Below, one piece after another: positions 1 through 8,337 of a DNA stretch of 64,000 nucleotides; the first letter of the stretch is position 1, and the number at the start of each line of letters is the position of its first letter. Position numbers and translations under genes: made by a program. Origin of the DNA: a virus; the IMG/VR virus record IMGVR_UViG_3300024999_000040, positions 62,001-126,000 of that record, one strand, 5' to 3'. The notes under the pieces were generated by a model. It saw only the letters and a program-made list of their open reading frames with translations. It was not told where the DNA came from and searched no databases.

Positions 1-172
1 TCATATTTTGAGGACTAGCATATGGGAAAATACCTTCATTACTTTTAATTTTCTTGACATAACTTTTATTTGTAGTCCCTCCTGTAGCTTTTCCTTCAAC
101 TTCTTTACTGCTCATGTTTAACCTTGCATTTCTCGTTTCTATTGCTGTAATTCCCTGCAAAAATCTTGTCAT
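1..172 (-). CDS. cas7: Cas7-like CRISPR backbone protein, N-terminal part only
   Basis: The frame opens with ATG at 172 behind AAGGAG and runs off the left edge after 57 codons. The start MTRFLQGITAIETRNARLN followed by a GIFPYASPQNM segment resembles the N terminus of Cas7 proteins of the Cst2/DevR type, which coat the crRNA in type I-B Cascade. It follows the cas8-like gene by 46 bp in the same operon, which supports the call. Only the N terminus is visible, so the family call rests partly on context. Confidence 0.7.
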   Translation of the reverse strand, partial: MTRFLQGITAIETRNARLNMSSKEVEGKATGGTTNKSYVKKIKSNEGIFPYASPQNM

Positions 173-218
173 AACAATAATCTCCTTTTAAAAATTTTAT
201 TTGAATTTATTTTAATAA

Positions 219-1316
219 TTACTGCATAGTTATTCTGAATTGAAGAGAAGTTTTATAATCTTTCCATTTTCTAAAATTTAAAACTTCTTCCATTTCATCT
301 AAGTTAGATAGAATATTTAAACTTTCTTGATATTTAAGCAAAAAATCTTGAAATTTAGATTTATTATCACAACATCTTAGTTGTTTAGACAGTTCTTTAC
401 TATCTTCTGATTCAAGTAACTTTATACATATCTTATTAACAATTTCTTTTTGCTTTTCTGTCATTTCATAATCCTCCAATAATTCATATAATTCTTTTGA
501 GCAATTTTTATTATATTTTAATAATGTATTTGTAAAACTACTTTTATTTATCAAATTATAAAATAAACCTAGTTCAATAAATTCATGTAGTAATTGAGAT
601 GATTTTAAATCTGATAATAAATTATAATCTTTTCTATTAAGAACTTTTTCATCATAAAAAACATTTTGTCCATTTGCAATGCAGTGTTGAGATAAGTAAT
701 TTGAATTAAACATATCTTGAATTCGCTTTATATTTAAACAAGTTTCAATGTAATTATCAGTTTTCTTTATTTTAACATCAATTAATTGATTCTTGTCTAT
801 TTTAAGTTGTTGTTGATTAGTTATATATCTCATGGCTTCATCTGAGTCACTATTATACAATATAGCAGAACCAATTCTTTGATTATTTAAAACACTTATT
901 AAAGATAAATAAACACAAATCGGACATATATCTACATGCTTTAAATTACTAGCATGGTTAAAAAAAGTTTGTGATACCAAGTTAGCTATATATTTTCTAT
1001 CCACTTCTATATTAGTGTTAACTTGTTTTTCTCCACAGATTATACAATATTTATGATTAGATATATTATTTAATAATTCTCTCATAACTTCTTCTATGGA
1101 TTTTTTAGATTTAGTCTGAGTTAATATAGAATTAAAATGTGTTAATGCTTGACAAATGTCTACTCCTTCAGATTTTATTGCAGATTGTATTTTAGCACTT
1201 ATAATTTTATTATTTTCAAATAAATCTTGAATAGTAATTTCTGAATAAGGTTTCTTTATTATATTTTCTAAAACAAATAATCCATTATCAACTTGATAGT
1301 GATATGTTCTTTTCAT
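219..1316 (-). CDS. cas8: Cas8-like large subunit of type I-B Cascade (CXXC-CXXC type)
   Basis: 365 aa protein with two CxxC pairs (C91/C94 and C131/C134), the zinc-binding arrangement of Cst1/Cas8 proteins, which recognise the PAM and seat the crRNA 5' end. The rest is helical and poorly conserved, as usual for Cas8. It is short for the family (often 450-650 aa). It starts one base after the cas6 stop, so the two are translationally coupled, and cas7 follows. Family assignment is inferred from the zinc motif plus position in the operon; the sequence itself is divergent. Confidence 0.7.
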   Translation of the reverse strand: MKRTYHYQVDNGLFVLENIIKKPYSEITIQDLFENNKIISAKIQSAIKSEGVDICQALTHFNSILTQTKSKKSIEEVMRELLNNISNHKYCIICGEKQVNTNIEVDRKYIANLVSQTFFNHASNLKHVDICPICVYLSLISVLNNQRIGSAILYNSDSDEAMRYITNQQQLKIDKNQLIDVKIKKTDNYIETCLNIKRIQDMFNSNYLSQHCIANGQNVFYDEKVLNRKDYNLLSDLKSSQLLHEFIELGLFYNLINKSSFTNTLLKYNKNCSKELYELLEDYEMTEKQKEIVNKICIKLLESEDSKELSKQLRCCDNKSKFQDFLLKYQESLNILSNLDEMEEVLNFRKWKDYKTSLQFRITMQ

Positions 1317-2090
1317 TTAAGCCTCTTTTCTGGAAGTTATATAACTTAAACATCCAGCTCCCGAACTTGAATTTTGTCCTAATCCTAAATAATATATTAT
1401 CTTTTGCATTTTAGGAGAAGTTTGCACCCACACATTATATATATAACCGTTATTGTAGATTTCTTTTACTTTAAAACTTTTTGATTTTATCTCATCTATA
1501 TCATCTATATCAAAGAAAATTTCACCTTTAAAATCTTCTTGATATATTAGTTTATACTTCCTTTTAGCATTTTCAATGAGATTTTTATAATATAAACTTT
1601 CATAAACCGTAAGAGTATATGGCTTACAATTATCATCTTTAGAAGTTTCTATTACTGGACTAAGAGCCTTATATAACATTATGTTATTAAAAAGTACTGA
1701 CTTATCAACTTTAATATCTTTTAATATAAATTCATTGTCTTGTAATTTTATTTTTTTTGCATGAAGAATACCCTTAATGATTTTTTTGATAATATCTTCT
1801 TTACCAGAAATAATAAGTTTTAATATTGTATATTTATTTATTTTTATACCTTGTTTTGTAAAATGAGCATTCTCAAATAATAAAGTGAAGTTAAATAATT
1901 TATATATATGTCCTGATTCAACTCTATAACCTTGATTATGTAACATTTTTTCTAATATTTGATCAGATATTGATAAATAATAGTAACAATTTTTCATAAC
2001 TTCATAATTATTATCATATGGTATTACTGTTTCTATTGGTGAAGTAAATATAATTTGTTTCCTGCAAAATAAACTTTCTTTAGTCTGCAT
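1317..2090 (-). CDS. cas6: Cas6 CRISPR RNA endoribonuclease
   Basis: 257 aa. The C terminus carries the glycine-rich loop typical of Cas6 (GLGQNSSSGAG, about residues 236-246), which binds the repeat RNA. Cas6 cuts pre-crRNA inside the repeat and can stay on the crRNA hairpin within Cascade. The start overlaps the cas5 end by 11 bp and the stop abuts cas8, so all are one operon. No CRISPR array is visible in the window, so its substrate must lie beyond the left edge or come from the host. Confidence 0.8.
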   Translation of the reverse strand: MQTKESLFCRKQIIFTSPIETVIPYDNNYEVMKNCYYYLSISDQILEKMLHNQGYRVESGHIYKLFNFTLLFENAHFTKQGIKINKYTILKLIISGKEDIIKKIIKGILHAKKIKLQDNEFILKDIKVDKSVLFNNIMLYKALSPVIETSKDDNCKPYTLTVYESLYYKNLIENAKRKYKLIYQEDFKGEIFFDIDDIDEIKSKSFKVKEIYNNGYIYNVWVQTSPKMQKIIYYLGLGQNSSSGAGCLSYITSRKEA

Positions 2091-2712
2091 ATATGTAATC
2101 TCCTTTTATGCTCCATATAAATATATTTTGATTATCATCTTCGTCAAAATTTTTATCATAATTAAATTCATTATTAAATCGTAGAGATATAATTCTTGAA
2201 TCATAACTACCTAGTTTTGAATTATATTTTGTATATGCTGTTAACATAGGGATAATGTGTCCAGTTCCTATATTAATTGGAGTATATTGACCATAGCCAA
2301 TCCCTTGTTTGTTAACTAATTCAATTTCTTGTATTGGCATCTCTATTTTTGCTAATGAATCGGCTTGCCCCAATGTTAAAGTTCTAAACATGTTTATAGG
2401 TAATTTTATATCTGTATATATTATTAATTCAGTATCAAATAAATATTCTTTAGAACATGCGTCAGTAGTCATATTCTTTGGTTTTTGGTTTTTAATATCC
2501 ACTTTATACTTCTTGACTAAATCTTCGAATAGAGTGTCATATTTAAAGGTATATCCTAATTTAAAGTTGTTTATATTAAAACCATAGATATTTCTTAAAA
2601 TGCCAATCACTGTACTAGGAGGAGGACACCTATGTGTCATTCTATTTTTGGAAGTATACGGTATTCCAAAATGTGCAATAGGAGCTATAATTTTAATTTT
2701 CTGTAGTTTCAT
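2080..2712 (-). CDS. cas5: Cas5 subunit of type I-B Cascade
   Basis: 210 aa RAMP-type protein. Residues 25-40 (MTHRCPPPSTVIGILR) match the Cas5 signature of a PPPSTVIG loop just after the first strand; Cas5 holds the 5' handle of the crRNA. It is the first gene of the operon, 25 bp behind a strong promoter. The order cas5-cas6-cas8-cas7 differs from the common cas6-cas8-cas7-cas5-cas3 order. cas3 is not seen in the window. Confidence 0.85.
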   Translation of the reverse strand: MKLQKIKIIAPIAHFGIPYTSKNRMTHRCPPPSTVIGILRNIYGFNINNFKLGYTFKYDTLFEDLVKKYKVDIKNQKPKNMTTDACSKEYLFDTELIIYTDIKLPINMFRTLTLGQADSLAKIEMPIQEIELVNKQGIGYGQYTPINIGTGHIIPMLTAYTKYNSKLGSYDSRIISLRFNNEFNYDKNFDEDDNQNIFIWSIKGDYIYAD

Positions 2713-2736
2713 TTTTGTATTTACCTCACATTTGTT

Positions 2737-2764
2737 ATTATATCAACTTAGTTCAACAAGTCAA
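2737..2764 (-). promoter_or_regulatory. Promoter of the cas operon (class A)
   Basis: Minus-strand -35 TTGACT (2759-2764) and -10 TATAAT (2737-2742), 16 bp apart, 25 bp before the cas5 start. The spacer ends in TGAACTAAGTTGA, a sequence shared with five other promoters in the window, which suggests coordinated control. Confidence 0.8.
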
Positions 2765-2849
2765 GTGTTTTTTATTTATTGATTCTTTTTCTAGATACCT
2801 CCTTTTAGTTGCAAATTTGCTAACTTGTTTATTTGTTGACTGTGATTCC

Positions 2850-2879
2850 ATTATACTATAGTAGATAACATCTTGTCAA
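2850..2879 (-). promoter_or_regulatory. Upstream tandem promoter of the cas operon (class B)
   Basis: TTGACA (2874-2879), 18 bp spacer, TATAAT (2850-2855) on the minus strand, preceded by an AT-rich stretch that recurs before two other promoters. It lies about 110 bp upstream of the class A promoter, so the cas operon has two starts. An AAAGGAGG follows at about 2805 with no start codon behind it. Confidence 0.75.
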
Positions 2880-2918
2880 GCATATTATTATATTTATTTA
2901 ATTGAAAATTTTACTTCT

Positions 2919-3224
2919 TTAGCAATACGCCTTTCTAAGACTTCTACTAATTGTTTTTCTCCATCTGTTGCTATCTGCAACATCATCCTTCAGCACTGGG
3001 AACATGTTGACTACTTTACGGCGAATTCTTGAAATACTTTCAAAATTTACTCTATGCTTAATAAAGTTTTCCATATTGAATTCAGTATCATAGTATGTAG
3101 TAAAAAATTTGACAAAAAGTTCATGGTCATCTAATCTGGCTGTAGGATATTTGTCAAGTATTTCTTTTACTCTGTTCTCCATGATAGATAGAGATGTTTT
3201 AGATTTGGTTGTTGAAGCGTTCAT
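2919..3224 (-). CDS. Phage hypothetical protein with RIRRK motif
   Basis: 101 aa, basic. The layout (an ME-RVKEIL-KYP-AR start, a central helix, and SISRIRRKV near residue 65) resembles a family of small phage proteins from Firmicutes of unknown role. It precedes the cas operon in transcription order and is separated from it by the class B promoter. Confidence 0.6.
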   Translation of the reverse strand: MNASTTKSKTSLSIMENRVKEILDKYPTARLDDHELFVKFFTTYYDTEFNMENFIKHRVNFESISRIRRKVVNMFPVLKDDVADSNRWRKTISRSLRKAYC

Positions 3225-3307
3225 ATGTATTACCTTACCTTTCTTATTATATTTATTTTATATGTTTATTTTATCACTATATGTACTTAGTTTTAAAAGT
3301 TTTATTC

Positions 3308-3357
3308 AGGTGATACAGTTGACGCTACACCACCTAAATTTGTGTCAAGTCAGACAC
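3308..3357 (-). terminator. Two adjacent hairpins, possible terminator
   Basis: After the stop of the gene at 3376-3594 the minus strand can form GTGTC/GACAC (3342-3346 with 3053-type partner 3353-3357) and then AGGTG/CACCT (3308-3312 with 3331-3335), followed by an AT-rich run. There is no clean U-tract, so termination is only a guess. Confidence 0.3.
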
Positions 3358-3375
3358 TCAAAGTCAATGAATATT

Positions 3376-3594
3376 TTATTTTATAATAAAACCACAATCA
3401 AAATCACCGATTTCAAATTCATAACCATAAATATTAGTAACACAATCTTCTTTTTGAATATCATCAATTGCTTTAATATCAATATTATCTAAAAGACGAA
3501 TAGTTTGTTTACCTATTATTAACGTAGGTTTTTTATTGTTTAATGCTTGAAACATTTGAGCTTGATTGATTATTACATTAGTTAAATTATTCAT
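3376..3594 (-). CDS. Small hypothetical protein
   Basis: 72 aa when started at the ATG at 3594, which sits behind AAAGGGGAAA; an earlier in-frame ATG lacks a ribosome binding site. No family recognised. It ends in a short acidic, glycine-containing segment (GYEFEIGDFDCGF). Confidence 0.55.
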   Translation of the reverse strand: MNNLTNVIINQAQMFQALNNKKPTLIIGKQTIRLLDNIDIKAIDDIQKEDCVTNIYGYEFEIGDFDCGFIIK

Positions 3595-3636
3595 ATTTTC
3601 CCCTTTCATTCATTTTATATTTCTTAAACTTATTGT

Positions 3637-3921
3637 TTATGTAGGTATAATTATTTTAATAGTTGTATCTTCAGGTGTATTTGGATCTATCTTTGATCTA
3701 AGCTTTTCATTTAATGAAAAAGAGTTCACCTGAATAGTATTAATCATTTCACGCCAACCATCTGTTAAATAAGAATCATCTAGTAAATGATCATTAAATG
3801 GTGAAATTCCACTATCAGTTATTTTTCCAATAGTTTTAACTGTAGCAGAGATTTTTACTTCTTTATTTTTATCAATTTCTGCAATGTAGTTAATTATTTT
3901 TAATACAGATTCTTTATTCAT
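3637..3921 (-). CDS. Hypothetical protein
   Basis: 94 aa behind a GGAGAATATT ribosome binding site. Predicted alpha/beta with alternating charged strands (KEVKISATVKTIGKI). No recognised family. Part of a run of small genes between the cas operon and the nucleotide metabolism block. Confidence 0.55.
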   Translation of the reverse strand: MNKESVLKIINYIAEIDKNKEVKISATVKTIGKITDSGISPFNDHLLDDSYLTDGWREMINTIQVNSFSLNEKLRSKIDPNTPEDTTIKIIIPT

Positions 3922-3964
3922 ACAATATTCTCCTTTCCCTTATAAACATTTGATTCTAAAGTTT

Positions 3965-4348
3965 CTATCCTATGATACCAATACCAAGTATAATTTCGTT
4001 TGTCCAATTTTCTAGTATTCTAAAATCTCTTATAACAATTTTAATAGGTTTTGAAACTATGCTATAAATTCCATCATGGTTTATAATCATATCTTCAATA
4101 ATTTCAACAAATTTATTAACAATTGTTGACATTGCTACAGGTTCATTAAAATTATAAGTTATAGTTTTATTCCACGAAACTACAACTTGATTTCCATTAG
4201 AATCATTGAAACAAGCACTATCGCCGAATGATAAAAGTCTAATATCACAAAATGAAATATCTTTTTCTATTTGTTCTTCAATTTTTTTAAGTATTTTCTG
4301 TGTAAAATATTCTGTATAGTTCATCATTGAATATATTTCCCTAATCAT
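3965..4348 (-). CDS. Hypothetical protein
   Basis: 127 aa behind AGAAGGAGTT, and the first gene after the promoter at 4399-4427. The N terminus is helical and charged, the C terminus hydrophobic and strand-rich. No family recognised. Confidence 0.55.
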   Translation of the reverse strand: MIREIYSMMNYTEYFTQKILKKIEEQIEKDISFCDIRLLSFGDSACFNDSNGNQVVVSWNKTITYNFNEPVAMSTIVNKFVEIIEDMIINHDGIYSIVSKPIKIVIRDFRILENWTNEIILGIGIIG

Positions 4349-4398
4349 ATTTTAACTCCTTCTTGCTATTAAGTCGCAACCTATTTATTACACTTATT

Positions 4399-4427
4399 AT
4401 TATATCAATTTAGTTAAGGTTTGTCAA
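4399..4427 (-). promoter_or_regulatory. Class A promoter
   Basis: Consensus TTGACA (4422-4427), 17 bp, TATAAT (4399-4404) on the minus strand, about 50 bp before the gene at 3965-4348. The spacer contains the shared TTAACTAAATTGA. Confidence 0.85.
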
Positions 4428-4439
4428 CATAATATTTTC

Positions 4440-4456
4440 TACTGCCCATCACAGTA
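4440..4456 (-). repeat. TACTG/CAGTA hairpin after a stop codon
   Basis: Short inverted repeat TACTG (4440-4444) and CAGTA (4452-4456) just downstream of the gene at 4469. A related hairpin with the same GGGCAGTAG core is at 5049-5068. Placement after stop codons suggests an RNA 3' end or processing signal. Confidence 0.4.
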
Positions 4457-4468
4457 AAAATTTAATGT

Positions 4469-4975
4469 TTATATTTGCTTTTTACAGCATATTGATTTTA
4501 ATATATTATTCTGAAACGTAAAATCATTAGTAAGATCAATAAACTCATCTGCGGTTAATCCTATTAACTCATTTTCATTTTTAACCCTACATTCAATAAT
4601 AACACCGTTATAAAGTATAAATGTAGTTTTATGATTCCTAGACTCTGTAAGAAGTTTAATATCGTTTTTATTTATTACCATATGCATAAGATTTGTAAAA
4701 GTAATAAGTTCTGAAACATTACCAACAACAAGAATCTTATAATTATGTATTTTAGGAATAATTTTTTCTTTAAATACCATCTGTCTTTGCAAATCTTGAA
4801 TCATATGAAGTATTGTTTCTCTTGTCTTAGTTGTATTACTTCCAATCTCCACTTCATCATATTCTTCTTGAAGTTTTAGAAGTGTTTTAAGATGAAATTC
4901 CATACTGTAAGGTATATCGTATTTTTCTTTCCATTTAGTGAACTCTCTCTGAACGCTCTCACTCAAATTATTCAT
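4469..4975 (-). CDS. Hypothetical protein
   Basis: 168 aa, ATG behind AAAGGAGATT. The N-terminal 75 residues are charged and helical; the middle (IHNYKILVVGNVSELITF) looks like a beta-alpha unit. No family recognised. Ends with CCKKQI. Confidence 0.55.
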   Translation of the reverse strand: MNNLSESVQREFTKWKEKYDIPYSMEFHLKTLLKLQEEYDEVEIGSNTTKTRETILHMIQDLQRQMVFKEKIIPKIHNYKILVVGNVSELITFTNLMHMVINKNDIKLLTESRNHKTTFILYNGVIIECRVKNENELIGLTADEFIDLTNDFTFQNNILKSICCKKQI

Positions 4976-5048
4976 AATAATCTCCTTTAATTTTTGTATT
5001 TTATATTAAATACCAGATGGGTTAGTATTAATACCTTAGTTAAATAGC

Positions 5049-5068
5049 CTACTGCCCACTAACAGTAG
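5049..5068 (-). repeat. CTACTG/CAGTAG hairpin
   Basis: Perfect 6 bp inverted repeat CTACTG (5049-5054) and CAGTAG (5063-5068) with an 8 nt loop, 14 bp after the stop at 5083. Same core as the hairpin at 4440-4456. Confidence 0.45.
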
Positions 5069-5082
5069 ACTATTATATTTAC

Positions 5083-5772
5083 TTATCTTATATCCACAGA
5101 CAAATTCTTATCAGAACAATCCAAATATACTACCTTTGTCATTGAAGGAACAACAATATATTCTTTTGGAATGCTCAATCTCATATTATTAATCATATTG
5201 TCTTGCATTTCTTTATTTATGGCTGGTTTATTATCTTTATCTTTTGGAATTTCATGAACTATAATACCTTTTATTTTATCGAGATTGTTTTGTTGCCATT
5301 CTCTTATCTCTTCAACTTTCGATTCGATTTTTAATTTCTCTGCCTTTTTACTTGCTTCTTCAATTAAATAATTTGCTCTATTTTGTTCTTTATTTTCCTT
5401 ATAGATTTGTTTAACACAATTTAATTTAGATAACAATTTTTCCTTATTATTTTCTTGATCATCAATATATTCAGTGACATAAGATACATTGTAGTAAATA
5501 TAACCATCTGTACCTACTGTAACTTTTTGAATTGTTGTATAAACTCCCTTTTCACTTAAAAATATTTCATCTTTTTCTTTTAATTGATGAGGTAGTTCAT
5601 ATTCACCAATCTTAACTCTTTCTATTGTTTCTGAATCTTCTTCTAATTTTGGTTCACATAAAGAATTTTTTAAAGACCATTCATCTGCATTTTCTAGTTT
5701 GTAGAACCTTCTCACTTTTCTTCCCATTAAAATACTATGTACTTTATTAGTTTTGCTTTTTATTGTTGACAT
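5083..5772 (-). CDS. Hypothetical protein with central charged helix
   Basis: 229 aa. The first 110 residues are strand-rich, the next 60 form a lysine- and glutamate-rich helix, and the C terminus is a short beta segment (EYIVVPSMTKVVYLD). No family recognised. Starts behind GGTAGG. Confidence 0.55.
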   Translation of the reverse strand: MSTIKSKTNKVHSILMGRKVRRFYKLENADEWSLKNSLCEPKLEEDSETIERVKIGEYELPHQLKEKDEIFLSEKGVYTTIQKVTVGTDGYIYYNVSYVTEYIDDQENNKEKLLSKLNCVKQIYKENKEQNRANYLIEEASKKAEKLKIESKVEEIREWQQNNLDKIKGIIVHEIPKDKDNKPAINKEMQDNMINNMRLSIPKEYIVVPSMTKVVYLDCSDKNLSVDIR

Positions 5773-5856
5773 ATTGCCAACCTACCTTTCTGTGCTATGC
5801 ACATTTAAATGTTTTATTTATATTAAATACCTAGTGGGTGGTATTAAATATCTTGA

Positions 5857-6070
5857 TTATAGTATTTCTCTATATCCTTTACCATTATAAGAACCTATAA
5901 TGCCTCTAAGTTCTAATTCTTCAAGCATTATATTAGCCCAAGTAGTTCCATTTTTAAATTTTTTTTTGAATTAAAGTCCCATTGAAATTTTGTGTATCTT
6001 TACAACTATTTGCTAACTCGATAACTTTTATAACATCTTCTTCTGTTAGTATATTATAGTTATTTAACAT
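5857..6070 (-). CDS. FtsK-gamma-like winged-helix protein, frame broken at an A9 run
   Basis: The start is the ATG at 6070 behind AAAGGAGG. Read straight, the frame ends at 5954 just after a run of nine A (minus strand, 5959-5967). Dropping one A joins it to a second open frame that continues KFKNGTTWANIMLEELELRG and ends at 5857. The joined 70 aa product (TEEDVIKVIELA, then FNGTLIQKKF, then LEELELRGIIGSYNG) has the helix pattern of the FtsK gamma DNA-reading winged helix. Either transcript slippage or an indel. Confidence 0.6.
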
Positions 6071-6116
6071 GACAAACCTCCTTTCTTTAACCCAATAAAA
6101 TTCTCTTTTTAATGCC

Positions 6117-6383
6117 TTATTTAATTCCAAATTTACCATTCTTAAAATTATATAATCCTGTTTCATACCATTTGCCTATATGATTCAATCTATTGGCAAT
6201 GCATGTAGGACATAATAATCCTCCTCTTTTATATTGAGAAGGAGTAATCAATTCCCATAATTCATCTGCAATAACCATATCAGGAAAATCTTCATACGGC
6301 ATTCCGCAATCATAACATTTATCATATTCCCCACATGGCCTTTCTTCTTCAGTATATTTCCAAGGATATTTATAATTCTTCAT
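6117..6383 (-). CDS. Zinc-ribbon hypothetical protein
   Basis: 88 aa with CYDCGMPYEDF near residue 22 and CPTC near residue 58, giving two CxxC knuckles; probably one structural zinc. Starts behind AGAAAGG. No further function can be read. Confidence 0.6.
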   Translation of the reverse strand: MKNYKYPWKYTEEERPCGEYDKCYDCGMPYEDFPDMVIADELWELITPSQYKRGGLLCPTCIANRLNHIGKWYETGLYNFKNGKFGIK

Positions 6384-6418
6384 AATTTACCTTTCTAATA
6401 AACGATAGAACCCACATT

Positions 6419-6619
6419 TTATTGTCTCATTATTTCTTTAGAAAAATCATACAAATCATCTTCCTCGATTTCCATATGAGGCATTTCACCGTTACACTTG
6501 ACACAATACAAATGTTTAATGTGATGTTTCTCACGTTTTTTATTAAGTTTTCTAGGGATAGGGAATATGTTCCCACATCCCAAGCATTGTAGATTTTGAA
6601 TATAAATGTTTTTCTTCAT
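6419..6619 (-). CDS. Small zinc-ribbon protein
   Basis: 66 aa with CLGC at residues 12-15 and CVKC near residue 38. Basic between the knuckles (RKLNKKREKHH), acidic at the C terminus. Its start overlaps the stop of the macrodomain gene, so the two are translationally coupled. Confidence 0.6.
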   Translation of the reverse strand: MKKNIYIQNLQCLGCGNIFPIPRKLNKKREKHHIKHLYCVKCNGEMPHMEIEEDDLYDFSKEIMRQ

Positions 6620-7191
6620 AATAATTGTTGAATTTCTCTTTGTCTATTGCCAGCAAAATTCCAATCAATTCTCTTTGGTGGATTTAGAAAATTCTTATAA
6701 GCTAATGCCATTTGTTTTGCAGCTATATCAAAAGGTACTCTACCAGTTGCAGTACCTAATCCACAACATGCAACAGTTTGAATATTTCTATGTTTACTTG
6801 TAGCAATTAGCATAGCTTTCATTGCTTGATAAACATTGTCTGTGTTTCTTATATCCATAGGGACTCTCATTGTAGGAGTATGTGCTAAGTATGGATGCAT
6901 GTCATGATAAGTTTGAATAATAAATGATGTTCCTACTGGCTGTTCTCCAGCATAGTTTTCAATAATATATTCTTGTACTCTTTCCATTAATTGAGTACCA
7001 AAATATCTTGTAATGGCTAAATCTATACCACCATCCATTAATCCAAAAGAATTTGCAGGACTAACTATACAATCATAATCAGGCAAATTTTCTAAAGATG
7101 AATGTAGTACAGTTACATTAGTCAAATCTTTAAAGGCTATTTCAAATTCTTTGCATAGGTCTTTATTTATATCAAATAATAGTAAATTCAT
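6616..7191 (-). CDS. Macrodomain protein (ADP-ribose binding or processing)
   Basis: 191 aa, nearly all macrodomain. Residues 44-57 (SPANSFGLMDGGID) match the ADP-ribose-binding loop, where the N and D contact the distal ribose and adenine; ACCGLGTATGRVP is the second phosphate loop. Proteins of this family in phages bind or hydrolyse ADP-ribose derivatives. Its stop overlaps the next gene and its start overlaps the stop of the 7188-7529 gene by 4 bp. It belongs with the NADAR (20.6 kb), PARP (51.6 kb) and NAMPT (63 kb) genes as part of an NAD-related set. Confidence 0.85.
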   Translation of the reverse strand: MNLLLFDINKDLCKEFEIAFKDLTNVTVLHSSLENLPDYDCIVSPANSFGLMDGGIDLAITRYFGTQLMERVQEYIIENYAGEQPVGTSFIIQTYHDMHPYLAHTPTMRVPMDIRNTDNVYQAMKAMLIATSKHRNIQTVACCGLGTATGRVPFDIAAKQMALAYKNFLNPPKRIDWNFAGNRQREIQQLL

Positions 7192-7529
7192 ATTGATTCA
7201 CCATCTTTTTTATTTTCTTCTATACACCTGACCATATAGTCATAAAGTTCATCTAATGTTTTAACACTAATTTCCTTCTCTCCGTATTCACCGTAAAAAA
7301 TAACCCTATTATCTTCTTCGTACAGCCACCAAGACAATAAATCATTCCCATCTGTGCGTTCAAAATCTTCAGCAATCATATTTAATAATTCATCCATTAA
7401 ATAAGTTCCTATAACTGCAACGGTATGTCCATCACAGATTTTACTCACTAAAACGTTTAGCGTATCTTGTTCCGATTGAAAGTTCATTATTAGTTCCATA
7501 CGCTTTTTGAACAATTCTCTTGTCATCAT
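7188..7529 (-). CDS. Phage hypothetical protein
   Basis: 113 aa. The layout (FKKRMELIMNFQSEQDTLNVL, YLMDELLNMI, then an acidic tail) is familiar from Firmicutes phages and prophages but has no assigned role. Coupled on both sides by 4 bp overlaps with the macrodomain gene and the membrane protein at 7526-7714. Confidence 0.65.
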   Translation of the reverse strand: MMTRELFKKRMELIMNFQSEQDTLNVLVSKICDGHTVAVIGTYLMDELLNMIAEDFERTDGNDLLSWWLYEEDNRVIFYGEYGEKEISVKTLDELYDYMVRCIEENKKDGESI

Positions 7530-7714
7530 AATTTTATCCTCTCTATTACCCTAATTATCCAACATCCAATTCTTTCACAGTAAGAGAGTCCCAAACCAAT
7601 TAATACACAAATTAACAAAGCAAGAAATCCAAAGCCTACGAAGATTCCTGCTAGTGTGAGTTCAAACAAAATTTTGCATTTATTTTTATAGTTTATATAT
7701 GACATGTTTAGCAC
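7526..7714 (-). CDS. Single-span membrane protein
   Basis: 62 aa with one long hydrophobic segment (about residues 18-43, LTLAGIFVGFGFLALLICVL), then a cysteine-containing basic tail. Starts behind AGGAGAG. No family recognised. Confidence 0.55.
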   Translation of the reverse strand: MLNMSYINYKNKCKILFELTLAGIFVGFGFLALLICVLIGLGLSYCERIGCWIIRVIERIKL

Positions 7715-7770
7715 TCTCCTTTCGTTTGGTTATAAATACTGTGTAGTTTTTATTACTATATTTGTTTTGT

Positions 7771-8337
7771 TTACAATAACAAATTCCCTAAATCATTCCA
7801 ATTCACAGTTCTTATTCCATTCCAAGTATTATTCAATTCATTAACTTCTCCAAAGCAAATCTTATAATCCGCATTACTACTGATTAAGTTTTTTTCTGAA
7901 TCATCAATAATTATTGAATTTTCACCTGACATATTTACAACTGATTTATCCATTTTGCAATGTTTTTTCATTAACAAAATAGACTCATTAATGAATGGTA
8001 AATTTTCTTCAATCCACCATGCTTTATATGCAAGATTAGAAGGTATTCCGATTGAACATATTCTAACATCATATTCCTGACATATTTCTTTAAGAATTCT
8101 TTTTGTATTTGGATTAATAAATTCAACTACTTCAAAGAAACGTTTACTTCCAAATATTTCATCAACGTGATCTAATAAAGTACACTGATCTAATAAATGC
8201 ATGGGTTCTGCTTTATACCAATCTGCTTTTATGAAATTAGGATGCTTTATGTATTTTTCGTTGTAAACGTCCATGAACGCTTTAATTGAGTCAACTATTG
8301 TTGAGTCATAATCCAGAAATATTTTTTGTTTACTCAT
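7771..8337 (-). CDS. HAD-family 5'(3')-nucleotidase-like protein
   Basis: 188 aa from the ATG at 8337 (behind GGAGGAAACA; the longer frame lacks a signal). IFLDYDSTIVDS at residues 5-16 is the HAD nucleophile motif DxDxT/S, and NSIIIDDSEKNL near residue 150 the acidic metal-binding motif IV. Length and layout fit deoxyribonucleotidases, which remove phosphate from dNMPs. It sits between ThyX/dNMP kinase and the macrodomain gene, so a role in the phage nucleotide pool is inferred. Overlaps the dNMP kinase gene by 8 bp. Confidence 0.7.
   Translation of the reverse strand: MSKQKIFLDYDSTIVDSIKAFMDVYNEKYIKHPNFIKADWYKAEPMHLLDQCTLLDHVDEIFGSKRFFEVVEFINPNTKRILKEICQEYDVRICSIGIPSNLAYKAWWIEENLPFINESILLMKKHCKMDKSVVNMSGENSIIIDDSEKNLISSNADYKICFGEVNELNNTWNGIRTVNWNDLGNLLL

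Noticed and set aside
2897-2990. Possible frameshift at the end of the 2919-3224 gene (an alternative frame reads EKQLVEVLERR)
   Set aside because: The annotated frame ends plausibly for its family, and no homopolymer or slippery site is present.
2309-3492. Plus-strand open frames of 60-127 codons opposite cas5 and the next genes
   Set aside because: They lie opposite well-supported minus-strand genes, have no ribosome binding site or family resemblance, and reflect AT-rich codon shadowing.
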